Source: Achromobacter spanius (GTDB taxonomy: Bacteria > Pseudomonadota > Gammaproteobacteria > Burkholderiales > Burkholderiaceae_B). Taken from it: a stretch of 64,000 bases of DNA. How positions within the stretch are numbered: position 1 is the first letter of the stretch; each line of letters opens with the position of its first letter. This document shows, in pieces, positions 24,701-34,100 of this stretch. Below the pieces are notes generated by a model. The model saw nothing but the letters and a program-made list of their open reading frames with translations. It searched no databases and was not told where the DNA came from. The position numbers and the translations under genes were made by a program. Where the stretch lies: assembly GCF_003994415.1 (NCBI RefSeq), contig NZ_CP034689.1:3224001-3288000 (forward strand). The letters are read 5' to 3'.

Positions 24701-27700
24701 CCTTCGTCGCATTGGATGCTTTGCCGGTCAACGCCAACGGCAAGCTGGATCGCAAGGCCTTGCCCAAGGCAGAGTTCGCCGCCAGCCAAGGCTACGAAGC
24801 GCCCGAAGGCGCGGTCGAAACTGCTCTTGCCGCCATCTGGTCGCTAGTGCTGGGCGCGCCGCAGGTAGGCCGTCACGACAACTTCTTTGAACTAGGCGGC
24901 GACTCCATACTCAGCCTGCAAATCGTGGCGCGCTTGCGCCAGGCAGGGTGGCAGATCACGCCGCGCCAGGTGTTCGAGCGGCAGACCGTGGCCGATCTGG
25001 CCAGCGTGGCGGTGGCCGCGCAGGCACAAGACCTTACCGACGAGGCCGTCGGGGACGTGCCGCTCTTGCCCATTCAGGCGGCGTTCCTGGCGTTGCCGCT
25101 GGCGTCCCACAACCATTGGAACCAGGCCGTGCTGCTGCATGGCGACGCGCCTGTCGATGCGCAAGCGTTGTCCGCCGCCTTGCAGGCGGTGGTCGCGCAA
25201 CACGATGCGTTGCGTCTGCGCTTCACGCGCGAAGGCGGCGCGTGGCGCCAGCGCTATGAGGCCAGCCCCGACATGGCGGGCCTGCTGTGGCAACGCAGCG
25301 ATGTGACCGACATCGAGGCGCAGTGCGATGCCGCGCAGCGCAGCCTGGATATCGAGCACGGCCCCTTGCTGCGCGCCGTGCTGATGCAGGTGGCCGATGG
25401 TACGTCGCGCGTGCTGCTGGTCATCCACCATCTGGCCGTGGACGGCGTATCTTGGCGCGTGTTGCTGGCAGATTTGCAACTGGCCTACACGCAAGCGCTG
25501 GCGGGCGGCGCGATCACCTTGCCCGCGCGTTCAGCGAGTTACGGCGCATGGGCGCGTCGCATCGAAGCCGCACGCACGTCGTATGAGCCTGAACTGGATT
25601 ACTGGCGCGCATTGCCGCCCGGCGACGCCTTGCCGTGCGACGACGCGCAGGGGCCGAACCGCGTCGGTGACCAGCAACGCGTGGCGCTGGCGCTGGACCG
25701 CGCCACGACCCAAGCGCTGCTTAAGGACGCGCCTGCCGCGTACCGCACGCAGGTCAACGACTTGCTGCTGGCCGCGTTGGCACAGGCGCTGGGCGAGTGG
25801 GGCGGGTTGAAGCAGGTGCGTATCGATCTTGAAGGCCATGGCCGCGAAGACGCATCGGGCGAACTGGACCTGTCACGCACGGTGGGCTGGTTCACCAGCG
25901 TGTATCCGGTGGTGCTGGACACGCAAGGCGACACTGCCGAACGGCTGATGCGTGTGAAAGAAACCTTGCGTGCCGTGCCGTCGCAAGGCTTGGGTTATGG
26001 CGTGTTGACCGATGCCTTGCCTGGCCAGCCGCAAGCGCCCGTCCTGTTCAACTACCTGGGCCAATTCGACACGGTGACCGCGGGCGAGGCCGACTGGCGC
26101 ATCGCCGCCGAAGCGTCCGGGGCAGGCCAGGACGAAGCCGCCGAGTTGATCCACGAATTGACCTTTAACGGCCACGTACACGACGGCCAGCTAAGCATTT
26201 CGTTGGGCTACAGCAGCAAGCGTCACGATCCCACCCGCGTGCAAGCGCTTGCCAAACAGTACGAAGCGGCCTTGCGCGCGCTGGTGGCGCATTGCGTCAG
26301 CGGTGTCCACGGCGTGACGCCATCGGACTTCCCGTTGGCGGGCCTGACTTGGGAGGGGCTGCGCGCGCTGGACATTCCCGCGCCGGCACACCAATGGCAA
26401 GACCTTTACCCGGTGACGCCGATGCAGGCGGGCATGCTGTTCCACAGCGTGTGGGATGCGGCATCGGGCGAAGACGAAGTCCCGGCCTACGTGAACCAGT
26501 TGCGCGTGGACATCGACGGGCTGGACGTGGAACGCTTCCGGTCCGCATGGGCGTCGGCGCTGGCGCGTCACGACGTGTTGCGCACCGGTTTCTTGCAACG
26601 CGCGGGCGCACCGCTACAGTGGGTGGCGCGCGACGTGGCGCTGCCGTATAGGGTGATTGATGCGCGCAACCATCACGATGCATCGCATCCTGTCGCAACG
26701 GTTTTGGATGCTCAGGCGCGCGCCGATCTGATGCAGGGCTTCGACCTGGCATCGCCGCCGCTATTGCGCGTGACGCTGATGCGCACGGCCGAGCAGCGCT
26801 ATCACTTGATCTGGACGTTCCATCATCTGCTGCTTGACGGTTGGAGCGTGTCGCAGTTGCTGGGCGAAGTGCTGCGGACGCACGAAGGGCTGCCCGTGGC
26901 GGCGGGAGTGGGCCGCTATCGCGACTATCTGACGTGGCTGGCTACCAGAAGCGAAATTGATACGCAGGCGTATTGGCGTGGCTGCTTGCAAGCCTTGAGT
27001 GAACCCAGCCTGCTGGCGCCGGCATTGCGGCTTCGAGGCGCATGCACGGCAGCCACCGGCTACGCCGACCTGCATGCCCGGATGGACCCTGCCGCGTCGT
27101 CGGCATTGGCCGAGCGCGCCCGGCATCATCGCGTCACGGTCAACACCTTGGTGCAAGCCGCCTGGGCGCTGGTCCTGGCGCAGGTGACGGGGCAATCCAC
27201 GGCTGTGTTTGGCGTCACGACGTCTGGCCGGCCCGACACCTTGGCCGGTGCGCAGCACATGCTTGGGCTGTTCATCAACACCTTGCCGTTGGCGGTGACG
27301 ATTGCGTCCGATGCCACGCTGGGCGACTGGCTGCGTGGCATACAGGACCAAAACCTGACGTCGCGTGAACACGAGCACGCGCCGCTGTTCGACGTGCAGC
27401 GTTGGGCAGGCCACGGCGGCAGCGCCTTGTTCGACACGCTGTTGGTCTTTGAAAACTATCCGGTTGATGCGGCGCTGAAAACGCAGGCATCGGCGGGGGT
27501 GCGGTTTGCCACCTTGCAGAACCATGAACAGACGCATTACGCCCTGACGCTGGTCGTGACGCAGCAGCCTGGCCTGTCGTTGCAACTGAGCTATGACCGA
27601 TCACGCCTATCAGAAGCGGTGGCGCAGGCGTTGGCGCAGCGCCTGCATTACATACTGGCGCGTCTGGCGGCGCACGAGGGCCGCGTGGGCGCGCTGCCAT

Positions 27701-29613
27701 TGACGCCGCCCAACGAGTTGGCCTTGTTGAGTCCGAACGAAAGAGGCTTGCCGCTGTCGGCGGAGGTAGCGTCGTCGTTCGGCGCGCTACCGGTGCATCG
27801 CCAGTTTGAGAGGCAGGCGGGCCTTTGGCCGGACCGTGTGGCGGTGACGTGCCTTGATGCGTCGCTGACGTATGGCGAACTGGACCGCCGCTCGAACCAA
27901 TTGGCGCATCGCTTGCAGCGTATGGGCGTACTTGCCGAGCAGCGCGTGGGGATTGCTGCCGAACGATCGCTGGAACTGGTTGTAGGTTTGCTGGCGGTGT
28001 TGAAGGCAGGTGCGGCCTACGTGCCGCTGGACCCAGACTATCCGGATGATCGGCTGGCGCACATGCTGAAAGACAGCGGTGTGTCGCTGCTGCTGACGCA
28101 GTCCGGTTTGGCGGCACGGATGGACGGGTTGTCGTCATCGACAACCTTGTTGGCCTTGGATCAGATCGACGTTTCGTCCGAACCGGTCACGCCGCCCGAC
28201 GTTCCCCATCACCCCGAGAACCTTGCCTACGTTATCTACACCTCGGGCTCCACTGGCAAGCCCAAGGGCGCGGCCAACCGGCACGTTGCGCTGACCAACC
28301 GCTTGGCGTGGATGCAGCAGGCCTATGGTTTGACGGCAGACGATGTGGTGCTGCAAAAGACCCCGTTCAGCTTTGATGTATCGGTGTGGGAATTCTTCTG
28401 GCCCTTGATGACCGGCGCGCGGCTGGCGTTGGCAGGCCCGGGAGACCATCGCGATCCGGCGCGCCTTTCTGCGCTGATACGCGAACAAGGCGTCACTACG
28501 CTGCATTTTGTGCCTTCGATGCTGCACGCCTTCATCAGCCATGCCGAACAGGTGGGCGCGGATGCATGCGCGACGTTGCGCCGTATCGTGTGCAGCGGCG
28601 AAGCGCTGGGCGCGGACTTGCAGGCGCGCTGCCTGGCGTTGTTGCCGCAGGCCGGGATGTACAACCTGTACGGCCCGACGGAAGCTGCAATCGACGTGAC
28701 GCACTGGACTTGCGTCGACGATGGCAGCGGCGTTGTGCCCATCGGCTATCCGATAGCGGGCATTCATGCACGGGTACTGGACGCGCAGTTGAACCCTGTG
28801 CCCATCGGCGTACCGGGTGAGCTGTATCTGGGCGGGGTGGGCTTGGCGCGTGGGTATCTGAACCGCCCCGGCCTGACCGCCGACCGCTTCGTCGCCGACC
28901 CGGACGGGCAGGGCGGCAGGCTGTATCGCACGGGCGACTTGGTGCGCTGGATGCAGGAGGGGCAACTGGAGTATCTGGGCCGCCTGGATCATCAGGTGAA
29001 GATCCGTGGCTTGCGGATTGAATTGGGTGAGATTGAAGCCTGCTTGTTGTCGCAACCGAACGTCGAACAAGCGGCGGTGCTGGCGCAAGACGGCCCATCG
29101 GGCGCGCGGCTGGTCGCGTATGTGGCACCCGCCACAGGGGATACCACCGCACTGCGAAGCGCATTGTCGGCAGCATTGCCCGACTACATGGTGCCCGCCG
29201 CCTTCATCACGTTGGACACCTTGCCGGTCAACGCCAACGGCAAGCTGGATCGCAAGGCCTTGCCCAAGGCAGAGTTCGCCGCCAGCCAGGCTTACGTTGC
29301 GCCCGAAGGCCAGGCAGAAGTGCGATTGGCCGAGGTCTGGGCGCAGGTGCTGCAGACCCCTCGCGTCGGCCGGCATGACAATTTCTTTGAGTTGGGCGGC
29401 GATTCCATCGCGGTGATGAAAGTGGTGGCCGCCGTCAAGCAGGTCCACGGTATCGATGTGCCCTTACGCACGTTGTTCGATGCGCCCACCGTCGCGCAGT
29501 TGGCGGCATTGCCGCTGCTGCACGCAATGCGGGGCGCAATGGGCGAGGGCGCCCAGGAGCGGCAGGCTGAGTTTGCCGCCATCGATTCCCTCTTGAATGA
29601 ACTGGAGATGTAA
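21751..29613 (+). CDS. NRPS 4: C - A(Ser) - PCP - E - C - A(Ser) - PCP
   Basis: This two-module protein has about 2,620 residues. An N-terminal helical segment of about 45 residues, perhaps for docking, precedes C1 (about 47-493, HHIVSDGWS). A1 (about 514-1007) reads D-V-W-H-V-S-L-I-D-K, a Ser code. PCP (FFELGGDSI) and E (about 1103-1527, HHLAVDGVSW) make D-Ser. C2 (about 1547-1990) has HHLLLDGWS. A2 (about 2014-2507) has the same Ser code and is nearly identical to A1 at the DNA level (offset 4,500 bases). The final PCP is FFELGGDSIAV, and the tail IDSLLNELEM echoes the NRPS 3 tail. The frame opens with GTG at 21748; the ATG at 21751, overlapping the previous stop, is preferred. The protein adds D-Ser then Ser. 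Confidence 0.93.
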   Translation: MDDTLARQIARKFASLAPAQRRAVYDKMREQGMDPSHLPILSREGPPMLSHAQERLWFLWRLDPGDAAYHLPGVLRLMGALDVESVRVAFERVLVQHAALRTRFDMDADGMAHPVVLAPWRMELAQADLRAAPNTDQEERAREIARAWIAEPFNLLTGPLLRVGLVRLGDEEHLLVTVMHHIVSDGWSIGLLTDAFCKHYAALRTGTELASPPPAIAYTDYAAWQRNLLAAGEEDRQLAYWRQALAGDHPVLQLNADFPKRGASGQAADACISNLPQSLADELRRYAHARGCTLFVVLLAAFQALLARHTGQSDIRVGVPVAGRTRPEVQDVVGLFVNTQVLRARLAPDLSWSALLAQTRVAVAQAHAHQDLPFEKLVDALQPERSLDHTPLFQVLFNHQQLPGVDGWQLAGLRATPESFAPPTLPFALQCDTAEYDDGRLRVALRYPRDAFMPGTLMRMAGHYQALLRAMVRDDSARVWEAELLSQVECKTLSEWETGAPLADEVASSFGALPVHRQFERQAGLWPDRVAVTCLDASLTYGELNRRANQLAHRLQRMGVRAEQCVGIAAERSLELVVGLLAVLKAGAAYVPLDPDYPDDRLAYMLQDSGVSLLLTQSGLAARMGGLSSSTTLLALDQIDVSSEPVTPPNVSHHSENLAYVIYTSGSTGKPKGAANRHVALTNRLAWMQQAYGLTADDVVLQKTPFSFDVSVWEFFWPLMTGARLALAGPGDHRDPARLSALIREQGVTTLHFVPSMLHAFISHAEQVGADGCATLRRIVCSGEALGADLQARCLALLPQAGMYNLYGPTEAAIDVTHWTCIDDGSGVVPIGYPIAGIHTRVLDAQLNPVPIGVPGELYLGGVGLARGYLNRPGLTADRFIADPDGQGGRLYRTGDLVRWMQEGQLEYLGRLDHQVKIRGLRIELGEIEAALLSQPDVEQAAVLAQDGPSGARLVAYVAPATVDTTALRTALSAALPDYMVPAAFVALDALPVNANGKLDRKALPKAEFAASQGYEAPEGAVETALAAIWSLVLGAPQVGRHDNFFELGGDSILSLQIVARLRQAGWQITPRQVFERQTVADLASVAVAAQAQDLTDEAVGDVPLLPIQAAFLALPLASHNHWNQAVLLHGDAPVDAQALSAALQAVVAQHDALRLRFTREGGAWRQRYEASPDMAGLLWQRSDVTDIEAQCDAAQRSLDIEHGPLLRAVLMQVADGTSRVLLVIHHLAVDGVSWRVLLADLQLAYTQALAGGAITLPARSASYGAWARRIEAARTSYEPELDYWRALPPGDALPCDDAQGPNRVGDQQRVALALDRATTQALLKDAPAAYRTQVNDLLLAALAQALGEWGGLKQVRIDLEGHGREDASGELDLSRTVGWFTSVYPVVLDTQGDTAERLMRVKETLRAVPSQGLGYGVLTDALPGQPQAPVLFNYLGQFDTVTAGEADWRIAAEASGAGQDEAAELIHELTFNGHVHDGQLSISLGYSSKRHDPTRVQALAKQYEAALRALVAHCVSGVHGVTPSDFPLAGLTWEGLRALDIPAPAHQWQDLYPVTPMQAGMLFHSVWDAASGEDEVPAYVNQLRVDIDGLDVERFRSAWASALARHDVLRTGFLQRAGAPLQWVARDVALPYRVIDARNHHDASHPVATVLDAQARADLMQGFDLASPPLLRVTLMRTAEQRYHLIWTFHHLLLDGWSVSQLLGEVLRTHEGLPVAAGVGRYRDYLTWLATRSEIDTQAYWRGCLQALSEPSLLAPALRLRGACTAATGYADLHARMDPAASSALAERARHHRVTVNTLVQAAWALVLAQVTGQSTAVFGVTTSGRPDTLAGAQHMLGLFINTLPLAVTIASDATLGDWLRGIQDQNLTSREHEHAPLFDVQRWAGHGGSALFDTLLVFENYPVDAALKTQASAGVRFATLQNHEQTHYALTLVVTQQPGLSLQLSYDRSRLSEAVAQALAQRLHYILARLAAHEGRVGALPLTPPNELALLSPNERGLPLSAEVASSFGALPVHRQFERQAGLWPDRVAVTCLDASLTYGELDRRSNQLAHRLQRMGVLAEQRVGIAAERSLELVVGLLAVLKAGAAYVPLDPDYPDDRLAHMLKDSGVSLLLTQSGLAARMDGLSSSTTLLALDQIDVSSEPVTPPDVPHHPENLAYVIYTSGSTGKPKGAANRHVALTNRLAWMQQAYGLTADDVVLQKTPFSFDVSVWEFFWPLMTGARLALAGPGDHRDPARLSALIREQGVTTLHFVPSMLHAFISHAEQVGADACATLRRIVCSGEALGADLQARCLALLPQAGMYNLYGPTEAAIDVTHWTCVDDGSGVVPIGYPIAGIHARVLDAQLNPVPIGVPGELYLGGVGLARGYLNRPGLTADRFVADPDGQGGRLYRTGDLVRWMQEGQLEYLGRLDHQVKIRGLRIELGEIEACLLSQPNVEQAAVLAQDGPSGARLVAYVAPATGDTTALRSALSAALPDYMVPAAFITLDTLPVNANGKLDRKALPKAEFAASQAYVAPEGQAEVRLAEVWAQVLQTPRVGRHDNFFELGGDSIAVMKVVAAVKQVHGIDVPLRTLFDAPTVAQLAALPLLHAMRGAMGEGAQERQAEFAAIDSLLNELEM
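23264..24780 (+). repeat. Near-identical Ser adenylation-domain repeat, copy 1
   Basis: This segment of about 1.5 kb covers the first A(Ser) domain of NRPS 4. It matches copies at 27764-29280 (offset 4,500) and about 38937-40433 (offset 15,653) with only scattered substitutions, mostly third-position. This suggests recent duplication or gene conversion. Confidence 0.9.
24565..26666 (+). repeat. 2.1-kb near-identical repeat (A subdomain end - PCP - E - C start), copy 1
   Basis: This stretch in NRPS 4 reappears at 35730-37831 in the last NRPS (offset 11,165). It covers the end of the A domain, the PCP, the whole epimerase and the beginning of the next C domain. Long blocks within the E domain are identical base for base. 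The match stops inside the C domain just after 26666. Confidence 0.9.
27764..29280 (+). repeat. Near-identical Ser adenylation-domain repeat, copy 2
   Basis: This is the second A(Ser) domain of NRPS 4, at a constant offset of 4,500 bases from copy 1. Similarity stops soon after the A domain, where a different PCP follows without an epimerase. Confidence 0.9.
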
Positions 29614-29618
29614 GCACC

Positions 29619-31142
29619 ATGGCAATCGATCCCCGCACGCTGGCCGAACGCATCGCGAAGCTTGATGCGCAGCAGCGCCAGACCTTGCTGGCCAAGCTGG
29701 TTGCCCAAGGCATCGACCCCGGCAGTCTGCCCATCGTGCCGTTCCCGGATGTGGTGACGTATCCGCTGTCGTACGCCCAGCAAGGTTTGTGGCTGACGTG
29801 GCGGATGGAGGCCGAGTCGTCGGCCTACAACATGGCGGGCGCGATGGCCTTGCGGGGCGCCTTGCAGCCCGAGGCGCTTCGCCGGGCGGCGCAGGCCCTT
29901 GCCGAGCGGCATGCCGTGCTGCGCAGCGTATTCGAGGTCGACGCAACTGACACGCCGATGCAGCGGGTATTGCCGGATGCGTTTGCGGCATGGCGGCACG
30001 AGAGCGTGGAACATCTGGATGGCGACGCGCGCGTTGCGGCGGCCCGCGTCCTGTGCCAAGACGACGCGACGCGGCCCTTTGACCTGGCGCGCGCGCCCGC
30101 GTGGCGGGTGACGTTGATCACGTTGTCGGCCGATACCCATTGGCTGTCGTTGACGATGCACCATATTCTGGCGGACGGCTGGTCGCAGGCAATCTTGCTG
30201 CGCGAGCTGGCCGCGCTCTATACGGAGCAAACCCGGGGTCAACCGTCCGAACTGTCACCGCTGCCCATCCAGTTTGGCGACTACGCCCTGTGGCAGCGTG
30301 AATGGTATGCGGCCGGCCAGTTGCCTAAACAGTTGCAGTATTGGCGCGAACGCTTGGGCCAGGATCCGGAGCCACTGCGGCTGCCGTTGGATCGGCCCCG
30401 GCCGGCGCGGCGCGATGCCGCGGCAGGCACCTACACCGTGACCTTGCCGGCAGAGCTGGCGGCATCCGCGCGGGCCTTGGCACAGCGCGGTGGCGCGTCC
30501 GTGTTCATGGTTCTGTTGGCGGCCTTCAAGCTGACGCTGGCGCGCTACTGCGGGCAGGACGACATTGTGGTGGGCGCACCGCTGGCCAACCGGGTTCGGC
30601 GTGAAACGCACGGGCTGATCGGCTACCTGACGAACATGAGCGTGTTGCGTACGCACGTGGACGCCAGCCAGGGCCTGGCTGCGCTGGTTGGCGCGGTGCG
30701 CGCGACCTTGCTGGATGCGCAGGCCAACCAGGATTGCCCGTTTGACCTGCTGGTGTCCGAACTCGTGTCCAAGCGCACCCCCGGTTTGAACCCGCTGTTC
30801 CAGGTCAAATGCACTGAACAATCGGATTCGGCCGACGCCGTGCCCGGCCGCTTCGCGGACCTGGAGATACAGGGCGTGGACGCTGCGGCACGCCATGCGC
30901 ACTTTGACCTGAGCCTGGACTTCACGATCCGGCGCGACGAGATCCGCTGCCAGTTCGACTATGCCGAAGACGTGTTCAGTGCCGACACCATTGAGCGGAT
31001 GGCGCGGGCCTACGCGGCGTTGCTACGGCAAGGCGCGGCGCAGCCGGACTTGCCGATGGCGCGGTTTGACCTTCCGGACGACGCCAGCCGCATTGACGGC
31101 GAGGCCGTGCAGTGGGAAGACAGCGATCTGCTTGCGCTGTAG
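29619..31142 (+). CDS. NRPS 5, N-terminal part: C domain cut off by an in-frame TAG
   Basis: The product has 507 residues: an N-terminal helical segment (about 1-45, like that of NRPS 4) and one condensation domain (about 46-495) with intact HHILADG. It ends at TAG (31140-31142), exactly in the C-to-A linker. The frame continues without shift on the other side: SRAAARQPDGIAL, the usual start of an A domain, begins immediately after the TAG. The neighbouring residues (DSDLLAL before the stop) fit an uninterrupted linker. I therefore read this as the first part of one 5,051-codon gene (29619-44774) broken by a single nonsense codon, or by a sequencing error. The start ATG is six bases after the NRPS 4 stop, with GGAG upstream. 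Confidence 0.88.
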   Translation: MAIDPRTLAERIAKLDAQQRQTLLAKLVAQGIDPGSLPIVPFPDVVTYPLSYAQQGLWLTWRMEAESSAYNMAGAMALRGALQPEALRRAAQALAERHAVLRSVFEVDATDTPMQRVLPDAFAAWRHESVEHLDGDARVAAARVLCQDDATRPFDLARAPAWRVTLITLSADTHWLSLTMHHILADGWSQAILLRELAALYTEQTRGQPSELSPLPIQFGDYALWQREWYAAGQLPKQLQYWRERLGQDPEPLRLPLDRPRPARRDAAAGTYTVTLPAELAASARALAQRGGASVFMVLLAAFKLTLARYCGQDDIVVGAPLANRVRRETHGLIGYLTNMSVLRTHVDASQGLAALVGAVRATLLDAQANQDCPFDLLVSELVSKRTPGLNPLFQVKCTEQSDSADAVPGRFADLEIQGVDAAARHAHFDLSLDFTIRRDEIRCQFDYAEDVFSADTIERMARAYAALLRQGAAQPDLPMARFDLPDDASRIDGEAVQWEDSDLLAL

Positions 31143-31178
31143 TCGCGCGCGGCGGCGCGGCAGCCGGACGGCATCGCC

Positions 31179-34100
31179 TTGCAAGAGGACGCGCGGGCAT
31201 TACGCCACGCGGACCTGGAACAGGCCGTGCAGCGCCTGGCTGCGCAATTGCAGGCACGAGGCGTGGCGGCGGATGTGCGCGTGGCGGTCCACGCGCCGCG
31301 CAGCATCAGTTTCGTGATTGCCATGCTGGCCGTGTTGCGCGCGGGCGGTGCGTATGTGCCGCTGGACCCAGCCTTGCCCGAGGAACGCCTGAAGCATCTG
31401 CTGCAAGACTGCGGGGCGGCCTTGATCCTGAGCGATGCGGACACGGCGTGGGCGCCCGAGATCCCGCGCCTGCCAATCAGCGCGGCGCTTGTGCCGGATC
31501 AGCCCGTGCCGGCACTGGCCTTGACGCCCGTGCATCCGGATCAGGCGGCTTACGTGATCTATACGTCGGGTTCGACCGGTGTGCCCAAGGGGGTGGTGGT
31601 CAGTCGGGGCGCCCTGACTCATTACGTGCTGGGCATGTTGCACCGCTTGGCGTTGCCCGGTGCGGCCCGCAGCATGGCCATGGTGTCGACGGTGTCCGCG
31701 GATTTGGGGCATACGACGCTATACGGTGCGTTGTGCACCGGGTGCACGCTGCACCTTGTCACGCAGGATTGCGTGTTCGACCCTGACGGCCTGGCCGCCT
31801 ACATGGCGCGCCATCAGGTGGATGTGCTGAAAATCGTGCCTAGCCACTTGCAAGCCTTGTTGCAGGCGGCGCGCCCCGCCGACGTGCTGCCTCGCCACAC
31901 GCTCGTGTTGGGGGGAGAGGCCAGTTCGCGGGCGTTGCTAGACCGCGTTGCGGCATTGGCGCCGCAATGCCGGGTGGTGAACCACTACGGTCCCACGGAA
32001 ACCACGGTCGGCGCGTTGACGCAGGCGGCGGCGCAGGCGCAATTCGGCCCGCTGCAAGCCTTGCCGGTCGGCGCGCCGCTACCCAATATGCAGGCCTACG
32101 TGCTGGACGCGTGGCTGAACCCGGTGCCGCGCGGCGCCGAAGGTGAGCTCTATCTGGCGGGCGACGGCGTTGCCCGAGGCTATCTGGGACGCCCCGGCCT
32201 GACGGCGGACCGCTACGTGGCCAGCCCCTATGCGCCGGGTCAGCGCATGTATCGAACGGGCGACCGGGTACGGCAGGGCCACGACGGCAGCCTGGTATTC
32301 CTGGGGCGCATGGATGACCAGGTAAAGATCCGCGGCTATCGCGTCGAACCCGGCGAGGTCGCGGTGGTGTTGCGCGGCCTGCCCGGCGTGGCCGATTGCG
32401 CCGTGGTGGCGCGCGGCGAGGCGGATGCGGAGGCCACCCGCCTGCAATTGCACGCCTACGTCGTTGCAAGGCATGGCGCGGCCATCGACGGCGCCGCGCT
32501 GCGCGACGGGCTTGCCGCATGCTTGCCCGACTACATGGTTCCCGCGACGTTCACCGAACTGGACGCGCTGCCGCTCAACCCCAACGGCAAGGTCGACCGC
32601 CGCGCGTTGCCGGCCCCGCAGGCGCTGGAAGCGGCCCGCGATACGGCGGCGGACGCGCCCGTTGGTCCCGTTGAAACCGCACTGGCGGCGATCTGGTCCG
32701 AGGTGCTGGGCGTGGCCGAAATCGGGCGCACGGACAATTTCTTTGAGCTGGGCGGCGACTCCATCCTGAGCCTGAAAGTGATGGCGCGGGCTCGGCGGCA
32801 GAAGCTGGCCATCAAGCCGCGCCAGCTCTTTGACCATCAGACGCTACAGGCGTTGGCGGCGGCGATCAGCCCGCCCGTGGATGCGTCGGATGCGCCGGAT
32901 GTGTCGACGGCTACGGGGACGGCAGTCCCGTCCGAGGGGTTGCCGGCCACGGTTGCCGCGCCCAGGGATGCGCTGGCGGATGAACCCGTCGCGGGGGCCG
33001 CCGCCGGCACCGCTGGCGTGCTGTCGCATGCGCAACAGCGCCAGTGGTTCCTGTGGCGCATGGAGCCGGACAGCACGGCATACCATGTGACCGGTGCGCT
33101 GCATTTGCGTGGCACGCTGGACCACGATGCGCTGAACGCGGCGTTCCACGAACTGGTGCGGCGTCATGCCAGCCTGCGCACGCGCTTTGTGGCGACCGAC
33201 GACGGGCAGGCGCGGGCAATGGTGGCTGACCCAGCGCCCGTTCAGTGGCTGACGCATGACGCGCACACGCCGGTGGACGCGCTGGCGTGCGCGCAGGCGT
33301 GGATATGCACGCCGTTCGACCTGGAAACCGGCCCCTTGCTGCGGCTGGGCTTGATCCGGCAAGCCGACGACGATCATGTGCTGGTAGTGGTGATGCACCA
33401 CATTGTGTCCGACGGCTGGTCAATGCAGATCATCGTGGACGAGTTCACAGAGCTGTATCGCGCTTATGTCGACAAGCGGACGGCGGCCTTGGCGGAGCTG
33501 CCCATCACGTACGCGGATTACGCGGCGTGGCAGCGGCGCTGGCTGGCCGACGGTGAAGGGGCGCGGCAGCGCGCGCATTGGGTACAGCGGCTGGGCGGCG
33601 CGCAACCCGTGCTTGAGCTGCCCGCCGATGGCGTGCGCCGACCGGGAGCGCGGTATCAGGCGGCGCGCCATACCTTCTATCTGACGGAGCAGGCGGCGCG
33701 CGAGCTGCGCGCCAGCGCCCAGGCCCGGCAGGCCACGCTGTTTGCGGCGCTGCTGGCGGGGTTCCAAGCGGTATTGCATCGCTACAGCGGCGAGACCGAC
33801 ATCCGCGTTGGCACACCGATCGCGAACCGCCATCGTGGCAACACGGACCGGGTGGTGGGGTTCTTCGTCAACACGCAAGTGCTGCGCGGGGATTGCTCGC
33901 CGGGCGTCACACTTGACGGTCTGCTATTGCAGGCGCGGGATGCGGCGCGCGAGGCCCAGGCGCATCAAGATCTGCCTTTCGAACAACTGGTTGACGCCTT
34001 GCAACCCGAGCGCGACGGCCATTCCCCGTTGTTCCAGGTGCTGTTCAACCACCAGCGCCCGGACTATCGCGGCTTGCAGGCGCTGCCGGGCTTGCGCGCC

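Noticed and set aside
25060..26330. Epimerase domains of NRPS 4 and 5 as interface domains for hydroxylases
   Set aside because: They keep HHLAVDGVSW, EGHGRE and VGWFTS, the full epimerase signature, and follow Ser or Thr modules.
31140..31142. TAG as a recoded sense codon (suppression or pyrrolysine)
   Set aside because: Nothing in the surroundings indicates recoding, and the residue lies in a non-conserved linker; mutation or sequencing error is simpler.
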